A DNA stretch of 64,000 nucleotides from positions 1 through 64,000 of the forward strand of contig JAKQJD010000645.1 of assembly GCA_029561355.1 (NCBI GenBank), written 5' to 3'. Shown here piece by piece: positions 8,468 to 17,200 of the stretch. Every line of letters begins with the position of its first letter. The first letter of the stretch is position 1. Source of the DNA: Bacteroidota bacterium (GTDB taxonomy: Bacteria > Bacteroidota > Bacteroidia > Chitinophagales > Saprospiraceae). The notes under the pieces were generated by a model. The model was not told the origin of the DNA. It worked only from the letters and a program-made list of their open reading frames with translations, and ran no database searches. The translations under genes and the position numbers were made by a program.

Positions 8468-9250
8468 ATGCCAACTCCTCAAAAAAATTACATTTACAAG
8501 TTTGTCAATTCATTGGGAGAAGAACTGAGCCCAAGTGAAGCCGTATTTGCAATTATAACTGAAGACGATAAAAATCAAGGGTCATTCAAGTTTAGTGGGA
8601 CAGGCTTTTTTATAAACGCTGTCGGTGGATTTGTAACAGCTAAACATGTTTGCTTTGACAGGCAAAATAAGCCAATCTTCCCATTTTATGTTGCTTATGT
8701 GTTGCCTGACAATACTGTTGTCCTACGCCATGTTAAAAGGTTTTACGTCAATCCGGACTCAGATGTTGCCGTAGGGATGCTTGTGCCATTTAAGGATGCG
8801 CAAGGAAAATTGATTGAAAACGCTGTCTTAACTTTATCAAAATCCCCTATTGAGGTAGGGGATGAAATAAAAACTGTTGCATACCCTAAATCAAAAATTA
8901 TTACAGAAGACGAAAAAACTCAGGTAGGAGAGTTTGTAGCTGATTGGTATAGAGGAAAAGTTGAAGAACATTTCCCTGATGGCCGAGATAGTTTATTCTA
9001 TCCAAGGGAATGCTTTCGTACTTCAGTTGAAATTTTAGGAGGGGCAAGTGGAGGCCCTGTAATCAATAGTGAAGGTTTTGTTGTGGGAATAAACTCTTCT
9101 GGACTCGATGATCTCGATGACGGTTTTAATGATCATGTCTCATTCATAACTCCAATTACTGAGATTTTCGACATTGATATTTCATCTGACAAGGGTGAAA
9201 AGACGACAATTCGAGATTTGATACAACACGGGTCAATTAAAATAAGATGA
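8468..9250 (+). CDS. Trypsin-like (S1-fold) serine peptidase, cytoplasmic
   Basis: A 260-residue protein with a complete chymotrypsin-fold catalytic set: His60 in VTAKHVC, Asp99 in NPDSDVAVG and Ser194 in GGASGGPV, followed by VVGINSSG. Before His60 is GTGFFINAVGGFVTA, as in HtrA-like and trypsin-like peptidase domains. There is no signal peptide, no transmembrane segment and no PDZ domain, so it should act in the cytoplasm. The gene is visibly more AT-rich than the metal genes around it and has its own flanking terminator region, which suggests acquisition as an accessory gene. Its function is unknown. Stand-alone trypsin-like domains occur among phage-defence and stress genes, but nothing here proves that. 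Confidence 0.85.
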   Translation: MPTPQKNYIYKFVNSLGEELSPSEAVFAIITEDDKNQGSFKFSGTGFFINAVGGFVTAKHVCFDRQNKPIFPFYVAYVLPDNTVVLRHVKRFYVNPDSDVAVGMLVPFKDAQGKLIENAVLTLSKSPIEVGDEIKTVAYPKSKIITEDEKTQVGEFVADWYRGKVEEHFPDGRDSLFYPRECFRTSVEILGGASGGPVINSEGFVVGINSSGLDDLDDGFNDHVSFITPITEIFDIDISSDKGEKTTIRDLIQHGSIKIR

Positions 9251-9360
9251 CAACATAGGCTTTTATTTTATCCTATTCTGCTTTGTCTGCAACTCTTTCC
9301 CATTGCATTAGCATCTGAATAAACAAAAAAATTAAAACCACGTTTTAAGCGTCGTTCTCC

Positions 9361-9368
9361 TATCTTTG
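9361..9368 (+). promoter_or_regulatory. Promoter -7 element of RND cassette 1
   Basis: TATCTTTG (TAnnTTTG consensus) ends only 9 nt before the ATG at 9378, so the transcript should have almost no 5' leader. The preceding 40 bases, including AAACAAAAAAATTAAA, are conserved at the paralogous gene at 18925. A TTG inside the motif (9366) opens the same reading frame but is part of the promoter. Confidence 0.75.
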
Positions 9369-9377
9369 GCTCAAATT

Positions 9378-9764
9378 ATGAAAGTACGTATCGGCATATT
9401 TCTACTGTTCCTCACTTATCTGGTCGCGTTGCCGACGGATGTGGTGCGGGCTTGCGGAAGTGCCGGTATATGTCAGGAGGTTGCACCATCGGACGACGAC
9501 AACGAGATTTCTACAAATATCGGTTCCTGTTTAGACGATTCGCCGTGCAAAAATTGCCCACCTGACACAGACGGTTGTGGGCATTGCCATTGCGCTGGTT
9601 GCGGTATCGCTAATGCGCCGCACAGTCTTTTTTACAAAAACACTTTCGTTGAAGTGTTTCCAGTTCCCGATTGGCTATATGCTGACCGGGCTGTCAATTT
9701 CTGCTATGATGCGCCCAGCACCTCGGCTCATCGGACAATCCTGTTCCAGCCTCCGCGAGTGTGA
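9378..9764 (+). CDS. Exported Cys-rich protein heading RND cassette 1
   Basis: A 128-residue exported protein with signal peptide MKVRIGIFLLFLTYLVALPT, then CPPDTDGCGHCHCAGCG and a conserved tail (WLYADRAVNFCYDAP, ILFQPPRV). The ATG at 9378 is preferred over the in-frame TTG at 9366 because the latter lies inside the TATCTTTG promoter element. It is clearly paralogous to the protein at 18925 and more distantly to 40788. Each of these accompanies an RND heavy-metal system. It resembles the short uncharacterised exported proteins (DUF6660-like, from memory) encoded beside Bacteroidota cation-efflux operons. A periplasmic metal-binding or sensing role is inferred from the Cys/His cluster. Confidence 0.82.
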   Translation: MKVRIGIFLLFLTYLVALPTDVVRACGSAGICQEVAPSDDDNEISTNIGSCLDDSPCKNCPPDTDGCGHCHCAGCGIANAPHSLFYKNTFVEVFPVPDWLYADRAVNFCYDAPSTSAHRTILFQPPRV

Positions 9765-9778
9765 ATTAGCCTTTCCCA

Positions 9779-9825
9779 TTTTTTTGATTTTTCAAAAAAA
9801 CGCTGCAAGTCAAGCACTTGCGGTG
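9779..9825 (+). promoter_or_regulatory. Tandem hairpin module, copy 1 (paralogue at 19332)
   Basis: Two adjacent hairpins lie 14 nt after the Cys-rich gene stop. Hairpin A (9779-9800) has TTTTTTTGA, a TTTT loop and TCAAAAAAA. Hairpin B (9801-9825) has CGCTGCAAGT, loop CAAGC and ACTTGCGGTG. The whole 47-nt unit recurs at 19332-19378 with stem-preserving substitutions. It could be a transcription attenuator, a stability element or a protein-binding site. Confidence 0.65.
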
Positions 9826-9920
9826 CATTTCTTATTTGGCTTCAACCATCGTTCCCACGACCGCAGTCCACACTCGACCATCATACATCACCATATTTTC
9901 AACTTAAAATTTTCTCAATC

Positions 9921-10271
9921 ATGAAAACATTTCAGTTCATTCTCGCTGCCCTCGCTTTGTCCCTTATCACTTTTTCCTGTGGTCAGGAGAAAGGCACCGC
10001 TTTATCCTTGACGACCGAAATTTTCTGTGACCACTGTGAAGAATGTGAATCCTGCAAAGGAAGAGTAGAAAAAGCCCTGCTTTCAACCGAGGGAGTTAAT
10101 TCGGCCAATATGAAAGTGGCTGAAAAAACGATTGCGGTAACGTATGACCCGGCAAAAATTAACGAGCAGCAAATCAAAATGGCAATTGCCAAAACGGGAT
10201 TTGCCGCCGGAGATGTACCGGCAGATCCTGCTGCTTATGATAATCTGGACGATTGCTGTAAGAAGAAATAA
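9921..10271 (+). CDS. Heavy-metal-associated (HMA) domain lipoprotein
   Basis: A 116-residue lipoprotein. Its signal ends in the lipobox LITFSC with Cys20 as the lipidated residue, so it is anchored in the envelope. The rest is a ferredoxin-like HMA domain in which the usual CxxC loop is expanded to CDHCEECESC, giving four cysteines. It ends with DDCCKKK. HMA domains bind Cu(I), Zn or Hg through the loop cysteines. The extracytoplasmic location suggests delivery to, or scavenging for, the RND permease whose gene starts 72 nt downstream. There is no equivalent in the second cassette. Confidence 0.85.
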   Translation: MKTFQFILAALALSLITFSCGQEKGTALSLTTEIFCDHCEECESCKGRVEKALLSTEGVNSANMKVAEKTIAVTYDPAKINEQQIKMAIAKTGFAAGDVPADPAAYDNLDDCCKKK

Positions 10272-10281
10272 GGCAGTTTGT

Positions 10282-10308
10282 GCGGGCGGCGCATCGTGCG
10301 CCGTCCGC
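10282..10308 (+). other. GC-rich 12-bp hairpin between HMA lipoprotein and czcA
   Basis: GCGGGCGGCGCA (10282-10293), loop TCG, TGCGCCGTCCGC (10297-10308) form a 12-bp stem with one G-U pair. No T-run follows, so it is more likely an mRNA-stability or processing element, or a weak attenuator, than a terminator. Confidence 0.55.
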
Positions 10309-10343
10309 TGATGGTAAGTTGAAAACGCTACAAGCAAAAATTC

Positions 10344-13300
10344 ATGATTGACCAGATTATTAAATTTTCTATCCAGCATAAAATGATCGTCGGGTTATTC
10401 GTGCTCGGTCTGATAGGTTGGGGCAGTTATTCCCTGGCCCACCTGCCGATGGATGCACTGCCCGACATCACCAATAATCAGGTGCAGGTTATTACCGTTG
10501 CGCCGACGCTGGCATCCCAGGAAGTGGAACAATACGTGACCGCACCCATCGAAGCCGCTTGCGCTAATCTGCCTGATATGGTGGAATTGAGGTCTATTTC
10601 CAGACTTGGACTGTCGGTGATTACCATAGTGTTCAAAGATGAAATGAACCTTTACGAAGCCAGGCAACTGGTAAATGAAAGGTTAAAGGAAGCGGAAGAG
10701 CATATTCCAAAAGGTGTGGGCAGTCCTGATCTGGCACCCGCTTCCACCGGATTGAGCGACATTTACCAGTACGTACTGCACACCAAACCCGGCTACGATT
10801 CTATCTATTCGGATATGGAGTTGCGTACGATTCAGGACTGGATCGTCAAACGGCAACTATTGAGTGTGCCGGGAATTGCCGAGATCAACACCTTGGGCGG
10901 ACACCTGAAACAGTACGAAATAGCCGTAGATGCGCAGCAACTGAAAGCGATGAATGTCAGCATTCAGGAACTGTTCGAGGCGCTGGAAAAGAACAATGAG
11001 AGCACTGGCGGCAGTTACATTGAAAAAGGGCCAAACGCCTATTTCATTCGCGGTATGGGCATGGTGGAAAACCTGCACGACATAGAGGCGATTGTGGTAA
11101 AACAGTCAGACGGCGTACCCGTGCTGGTGCGAAACATTGCAAAAGTACAGTATGGAAATGCCAATCGTTACGGCGCTGCTACTCGTAATGGTGAAGGGGA
11201 AGTGGTGGTCGGTGTAGCAATGATGCGGAAGGGACAAAACTCGGCGGAAGTAGCACGGAGCGTCGAAGAACGGATAGAGGTTATCAAAAAATCCCTGCCG
11301 GAAGGCGTCATTATTGAGCCTTTTTTGGATCGTAATGATCTTGTAGAACGTGCCATTACTACGGTTACGACCAACCTGGCTGAAGGCGGTCTGATCGTCG
11401 TTTTTATTCTGGTTTTGTTTCTCGGCAATCTTCGGGCAGGTTTGGTAGTCGCTTCGGTTATTCCGCTGGCTATGCTTTTTGCACTCGGTATGATGCGTCT
11501 GTTCGGGGTTTCAGGTAACCTGATGAGCCTTGGTGCAATTGACTTCGGATTGATCGTGGACGGCGCGGTGATCATTGTTGAAAGCATTGTGCATCGGATT
11601 ACCAGCAACGTTCTGCCGGGCAGGAACCGGCTCACACAGACTGAAATGGATGAAGAGGTATATGAGGCGTCTTCCCGTATCCGGACTTCTGCTGCTTTCG
11701 GAGAAATCATTATCCTGATTGTGTATCTGCCCATTCTGACGCTTACCGGTATTGAAGGCAAGATGTTTGGCCCTATGGCGCAAACGGTATCGTTTGCTAT
11801 TTTAGGGGCATTCCTGCTTTCGCTGACTTATGTGCCAATGATGTCAGCGTTGTTTTTGAGCAAGAAAACGGTACACAAACGCAATATATCCGACCGCATG
11901 ATGGACTTGTTTCAACGTGCTTACAACCCGCTGATTCATTTCGCATTGCGCCATAAAATTGCTGTCGTGGTAGCGTCTTTAGGCTTGTTTATAGGGAGCC
12001 TGGTGATGTTTTCCCGCATGGGTGGTGAGTTTATTCCGACGCTGGAAGAAGGCGACCTTGCTTTGAATACGCGCATCATGGCGGGTAGTTCGCTGACTCA
12101 AAATATAGCCATACTCACCCGGCTCGAAGGAATGATAAAATCAAAGTTTCCGGAAGTAAAACAGGTCGTGTCCCGTATCGGCGCTTCAGAAATACCAACC
12201 GACCCTATGTCGGTGGAAGTAGCCGATATTATCGTGGTACTGAAGGATAAAAAGGAGTGGACTTCTGCTGAAACACGCGATGAACTGGCGGATAAAATCA
12301 AAAAGGAGATTTCCAATCTTCCCGGCGTAAGTCTGGAAATATCGCAACCTATTCAACTGCGGTTCAATGAGTTAATGACCGGCGTACGTTCGGACGTAGC
12401 GATCAAAATCTTCGGTGACGACCTGGATGTTCTGGCGAAGAAAGGTAGCGAGGCGATCCGGGTGATCGAAAACATTCCGGGTATTGCCGATCTGAAAGCA
12501 GAACAGGTGACGGGTCTGCCACAGATTTCTGTAAAGTACAACCGTGAACAAATCGCTCAATACGGATTGAGTATTGACGCTATTAACCGGACGCTGCGCA
12601 CTGCTTTTGCCGGAGAAGTGGCCGGAGTTGTTTTTGAAGGGGAAAAACGTTTTGATATGGTGGTTCGGTTGGACAAGGGGCTGCGCACCGACATCGACGA
12701 TATTCGTAATCTTTCTATTCCAATTTCCGGAGGCGCACAAATCCCATTGAGCCAGTTAGCGCAAATTGAGTACGGTGCAGCACCCATGCAGATTTCACGG
12801 GACGACGGTCGGCGACGGATGACCCTGGGTCTGAATGTGCGTAACCGTGATGTGCAGTCTGTGGTGGAAGAAATCAAAGTAAAACTGGACAAAGAACTTG
12901 AATTGCCAGCGGGTTACTATGTGACTTACGGCGGGCAGTTTGAGAACCTGATTGAAGCCAACAGGCGATTATTGATAGCCGTACCGATAGCCCTGTTGCT
13001 GATCCTGGTGCTGCTTTATTTTACCTTCCATTCCCTGCGTCATACGCTGCTGATATTCTCCGCTATCCCACTTTCCGCTATCGGTGGAGTATTGGCTTTA
13101 TGGCTGCGTGATATGCCGTTCAGCATTTCAGCAGGGGTTGGATTTATCGCGCTGTTTGGTGTGGCGGTACTGAACGGGATTGTTCTGATTGCCTATTTCA
13201 ATCAACTGAAAAGCGAGGGTATGACAAATATCGAAGAACGTGTGCTGACGGGTACACGTGTCCGGCTCCGACCCGTTTTAATGACGGCAGCGGTCGCGTC

Positions 13301-13472
13301 GTTGGGTTTTTTGCCGATGGCATTATCTACTTCAGCAGGCGCGGAAGTACAGCGACCGTTGGCTACGGTGGTCATTGGTGGACTGCTTTCTGCTACCTTG
13401 CTGACACTTTTGGTTTTGCCGGTGCTTTATGTATTGTTTTCGAGGAAGCGTAATGGTAATGGTAGGATTTGA
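10344..13472 (+). CDS. czcA: CusA/CzcA-family heavy-metal RND permease (system 1)
   Basis: A 1042-residue inner-membrane RND transporter with 12 predicted membrane segments. Near the N-terminus is PMDALPDITNNQVQV. Transmembrane segment 4 carries the metal/proton motif AIDFGLIVDGAVIIVE, with the acidic residues found in CzcA-type pumps. It ends FSRKRNGNGRI without any fused outer-membrane factor. The protein exports divalent or monovalent heavy metals driven by proton influx, with an adaptor and a TolC-like channel. The adaptor gene is at 17395, but an unrelated helicase gene separates the two and no separate TolC gene lies in this cassette. Metal specificity (Zn/Co/Cd against Cu) cannot be fixed from sequence by eye. 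Confidence 0.93.
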   Translation: MIDQIIKFSIQHKMIVGLFVLGLIGWGSYSLAHLPMDALPDITNNQVQVITVAPTLASQEVEQYVTAPIEAACANLPDMVELRSISRLGLSVITIVFKDEMNLYEARQLVNERLKEAEEHIPKGVGSPDLAPASTGLSDIYQYVLHTKPGYDSIYSDMELRTIQDWIVKRQLLSVPGIAEINTLGGHLKQYEIAVDAQQLKAMNVSIQELFEALEKNNESTGGSYIEKGPNAYFIRGMGMVENLHDIEAIVVKQSDGVPVLVRNIAKVQYGNANRYGAATRNGEGEVVVGVAMMRKGQNSAEVARSVEERIEVIKKSLPEGVIIEPFLDRNDLVERAITTVTTNLAEGGLIVVFILVLFLGNLRAGLVVASVIPLAMLFALGMMRLFGVSGNLMSLGAIDFGLIVDGAVIIVESIVHRITSNVLPGRNRLTQTEMDEEVYEASSRIRTSAAFGEIIILIVYLPILTLTGIEGKMFGPMAQTVSFAILGAFLLSLTYVPMMSALFLSKKTVHKRNISDRMMDLFQRAYNPLIHFALRHKIAVVVASLGLFIGSLVMFSRMGGEFIPTLEEGDLALNTRIMAGSSLTQNIAILTRLEGMIKSKFPEVKQVVSRIGASEIPTDPMSVEVADIIVVLKDKKEWTSAETRDELADKIKKEISNLPGVSLEISQPIQLRFNELMTGVRSDVAIKIFGDDLDVLAKKGSEAIRVIENIPGIADLKAEQVTGLPQISVKYNREQIAQYGLSIDAINRTLRTAFAGEVAGVVFEGEKRFDMVVRLDKGLRTDIDDIRNLSIPISGGAQIPLSQLAQIEYGAAPMQISRDDGRRRMTLGLNVRNRDVQSVVEEIKVKLDKELELPAGYYVTYGGQFENLIEANRRLLIAVPIALLLILVLLYFTFHSLRHTLLIFSAIPLSAIGGVLALWLRDMPFSISAGVGFIALFGVAVLNGIVLIAYFNQLKSEGMTNIEERVLTGTRVRLRPVLMTAAVASLGFLPMALSTSAGAEVQRPLATVVIGGLLSATLLTLLVLPVLYVLFSRKRNGNGRI

Positions 13473-13486
13473 ATTTTGCTGGTGGA

Positions 13487-13594
13487 ATGGATATGGGATT
13501 TTTTAAAGGCGCTTTCGATGATGTCATTAATAGCCTAAAAAATGAGATTTCGAAGTATACTATTTTGTCTTTTAAATTACTTACAATAGCATGA
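13487..13594 (+). CDS. Possible 35-residue ORF overlapping the helicase start
   Basis: A short ORF starting MDMGFFKGAFDDVINSLKN and ending with TGA at 13592-13594. It overlaps the helicase ATG (13591) in an ATGA arrangement typical of translational coupling. Codons look ordinary and an amphipathic helix is plausible. No family is recognised. It could be a small protein of the same accessory module or the remnant of a truncated gene left at the insertion edge. It has only 14 nt between it and the czcA stop. Confidence 0.35.
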   Translation: MDMGFFKGAFDDVINSLKNEISKYTILSFKLLTIA

Positions 13595-14160
13595 AACATC
13601 TCTCCATTCGAGTTGCGTGGCATGACAACGGTTGGAATGGAACCGTCTGTAAAGAGCCAACAAACAATTCCTATTGTCTTCAATTGCCCCGTATTTATGA
13701 ATCAAAAAACAATATTGAGGAAGAAAAAATTGCGGGTAAGTCATGGGCTGACATGACGGAAGACCAACTTCCACCTTGTAAAGCGGAAGGCGCAGCATTC
13801 ATGAGTCCCTACAAATGGCAGCGAATTTTTAGGCATCCCTATAAATTCAGCAAAGAAACGCCGCATTCAAAATTGTTAGATACGCCTGTAGAGGTCTCAC
13901 CATACAGTACTTTTTCCGTTCCATTTAATTGGATGTTAGGAAGAAGCCAGCAAAATTTAGAAGAGCAATACCCTTCCCTTCCTGCTGATGACAAGGCTCC
14001 ATTCAATACATCATGGGTTTACGGTGAACATAGGCAGAGGGAAATCCTCAACATTTTTTTTAAATCAATTCAAGAAAATCACTCACTTGTTTTTTTCTAT
14101 ACCAAAAGCGGTAATCCAATAGATGAAAATTGTCGTCGCTTGCTTATCGGAGTCGGTTGA
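13591..14160 (+). CDS. N-terminal fragment of the interrupted helicase
   Basis: A 189-codon fragment ending at the in-frame TGA. It begins MKHLSIRVAWHDNGWNGTVC and has three spaced cysteines (GTVC, SYC, LPPC) followed by KAEGAAFMSPYKWQRIF. No helicase motif is present in this part. The same N-terminal style occurs, from memory, in large uncharacterised RecD-like proteins, where it is continuous with the helicase. The cysteines could hold a metal or cluster, which is speculation. If translated alone it would be a soluble truncated product. Confidence 0.65.
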   Translation: MKHLSIRVAWHDNGWNGTVCKEPTNNSYCLQLPRIYESKNNIEEEKIAGKSWADMTEDQLPPCKAEGAAFMSPYKWQRIFRHPYKFSKETPHSKLLDTPVEVSPYSTFSVPFNWMLGRSQQNLEEQYPSLPADDKAPFNTSWVYGEHRQREILNIFFKSIQENHSLVFFYTKSGNPIDENCRRLLIGVG

Positions 14161-14220
14161 GTAACTGGAAAATCCAAACTTCAAGAATACCAATGCCAGC
14201 CAGGTGCCAAGTCTTACCCA

Positions 14221-17200
14221 ATGTGGGATAGACTAATTAGTCATTCTATCCGTCCCGAGGGAATTGAAGGTTTTTTGCTACCATATTCTGAATACTTACT
14301 CAAATCGGGCAATAAACAAGAGGATGAAAAACGTGCTCGTTGGTTGGAAGAAATCAAAATGACGCTTTTTGATGTAGGCGAACAAGATACAAACGTTGGA
14401 GAGTTTTCTTATGGTAGTGAATGGGTCAAAAATTCGACGGCTTTGGCTATTTTATTGAAATTACGGCAGGTGGTCGAGCGCATTCAGAAACACGGCTTGG
14501 TGGGTGGAAAATGGGAACAACGCCTCTTATGGCTTGACAACCAGATTGGCAATGTGAAAGACAATATGGGAGCGTTTCCTTCATTCGGTCAGGCAACGAC
14601 AGCCCTTGGTTTCAAATTTGGGAATATTCTGGCGCAGGAAATGTACGACAACGGTTGGTGCATGCCCAAAGGAAATCCATGGAGGAGTTTTGAAGAAATA
14701 TTGCATGGTGCCCACCATGCACATTTGAGTTGGAACATTCGAAAAGAATTGCCCCAAATCAAAGATATGTGGGAGTACTCCGATGTTTCAAGCCAAAAAT
14801 GGCTCGAAATGTTGTCCCGTTTTGAGTTGAGTCAAAAACAAATTGCCCGTTGGTATGATAAAGACAAACGAGCCGTCCGAGGTTGGAGAATGAGCAACCA
14901 ATCGTTGCTGGAAAATCCTTACCTGATTTCCGAGCTTGACGAGGGCGATAAAGATAATGGACCTATTGTGCCCGAAGTCATTGATTTAGGATTAATTGAG
15001 GACAAAGCCATTCAAGGTGACTACTCCCCGCCAGCTCTTGCAAGAATAGATTCCACCCTTGATAAACGTCGAATCCGTGCCTACCTGATTAAATCACTTC
15101 GCCTTGCCGCAGGTGAAGGCGATACGTTGCTTTCTTATGCCGAGGCAAGAGAGCGGCTTGAAAACCTGAAAACTAATCATTCTTGCGCCGTTCCCGACGG
15201 GTACATCCAAGCTAATTCGGAATATTTAGCAGAGCGCTTGAACCTGATTGAAACCGAGGAAGCACGAGGTGTGCAACTTAAATTATATGCAGAAATCGAA
15301 TCGTTCCTTCGTAAAATTTTTGGTGCGAGAGCGGGTCGTCCACTGCCAGTTTTGACTGAAAATTGGCGTGACCTAATTTCCCAAACCCTGTTTGAAAACC
15401 AAATAAGATACGATGGTAACAATCCATTGCATGCTCAGGCAATGGATGACCAGACAAGCGCATTGGAAACCATTGTGTCCCGCAAGCTAACGGTGTTGCA
15501 TGGTAAGGCGGGGACCGGAAAAACAACGGTTATGGGAGCGCTTTTTCGGTCATCGCAACTTCGAGCAAAAGGAATTTTGTTACTCGCGCCTACTGGGAAA
15601 GCTCGTATCCGTTTGAAAACAATGGCTCAATCCAGTTCTGCTTTTACTATTGCACAGTTTCTCGCCAAGCAAAAACAATTCAATTGGGAAACCATGCGCC
15701 CACTTTTGACTGGGAATGGAAATTATGCACAGGAAAAGACCGTAGTTATTGACGAGTGCTCTATGCTCACGCTGGAAGATTTTTTTGCCGTGTTCAAGAT
15801 ACTTGATATGGCCCACGTCGAACGTATTATCCTTGTCGGCGATCCTTTTCAGTTGCCCCCAATTGGAGCAGGTCGTCCCTTCGCCGACCTGTGTGCTCAC
15901 TTGCAAAACTGCCGAGACAGCAAGGAAGAAGAAAAAAAACAACTTGGACAGGCACTTGCGGAGCTTTCCGCTGTGGTGCGGCAAACGGTCAAGTTAAATG
16001 GGACTCAACCTTCCGATACCCTTACGCTTGCCTCTTGGTTTTCGGGAAAAAAACCAGAAAAAAACGCGGACGAAATATTTGAAAAAATTGCCCTTGGCCA
16101 AAACCTGAACGACCTTCGAGTAGAATGTTGGGCGGACCCAACCGAGCTTGAACAAAAAATAAAAAAAGTGCTTCTCTTTGAACTCGGAATTGAAAACGAG
16201 GAAGCATTCAATCGGGTGGTCCTCGGATACGAAGGCGGGAAGTTTCCTACGTCGAGACCAGAATCGGCTGAGAATTTCCAGATTTTAACTCCCGTGAAAA
16301 ACCCAGTTTGGGGTTCTCATGCATTAAACCGGCTCATTCAACAGACATTCCGGAAAACGGAGTTTAGTAAATATGAAAAACCGTTCGGAGACCAACGAAT
16401 TTGGTTGCACGATAAGGTTATTCAATTGGTCAATCAAAAACGGGACGGATACAAGAATCAGCAATCCGTGCCAAACCTTGAACTCTCAAATGGTCAAATT
16501 GGAGTGATGGTGAGTACGGCAAAAGGGTTTGCTAATATTTGCTTTACAGGATATGCCGACACCATTTTTGGTTACAATGGCAAGGATTTTAATGAAGAGG
16601 GTCCCGCCATTGAACTTGCCTACGCGATCACCATTCACAAAAGTCAGGGTAGCGACTTCAAGACAGTTATGCTTGTTTTGCCAAAAAACGCTGGGAAACT
16701 TATCAGTCGAGAATTGCTTTATACTGCTCTCACGCGTTCAAAAACCCAACTGATAATATTAGCCGAAGGTAATGATGCGCAATGGTTATACCAATTTACA
16801 AAACCCGCGTTTTCCGAAACCGCTCGACGCAACACTCAATTATTTACGCTCTCCCTCCGGGAAAAAAGGGATTTCCTATCCTATTCTGATCGGTTGATTC
16901 ATAAGGTGCGCGACCGAGAAATTTTTGTCCGCAGCAAATCCGAGTTGGTTATTGCCAATATGCTCGTTGAACATAAAATCGAGTTCCATTATGAGCGGCT
17001 TTTTGAAAGCGTTGGCGGTGGCTACCGCTTGCCTGACTTCACTTTTATTGATGCAGCCGGAGATCTAATTATTTGGGAACATCTTGGCTTGCTCCATCAA
17101 CCCGCTTACCGGCAAGATTGGGAGCGGAAGCTGACATTTTATCAATCAAATGGTTTCAACTTGGGTCAAAACCTTTTCACCACCGCAGACAGTCCGACAG

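Noticed and set aside
9366-9377. TTG start giving MAQI before the Cys-rich protein (also 18913)
   Set aside because: The TTG lies inside the TATCTTTG promoter element; the ATG 12 nt later begins a normal signal peptide in both paralogues.
11168-11761. 197-codon minus-strand ORF in the RND permease gene
   Set aside because: Low-complexity Ser/Arg/Thr composition typical of antisense translation of a membrane-protein gene.
14158-14160. TGA read as selenocysteine in the helicase
   Set aside because: No SECIS-like hairpin is evident immediately downstream and the position is not in a redox motif; a nonsense change is simpler.
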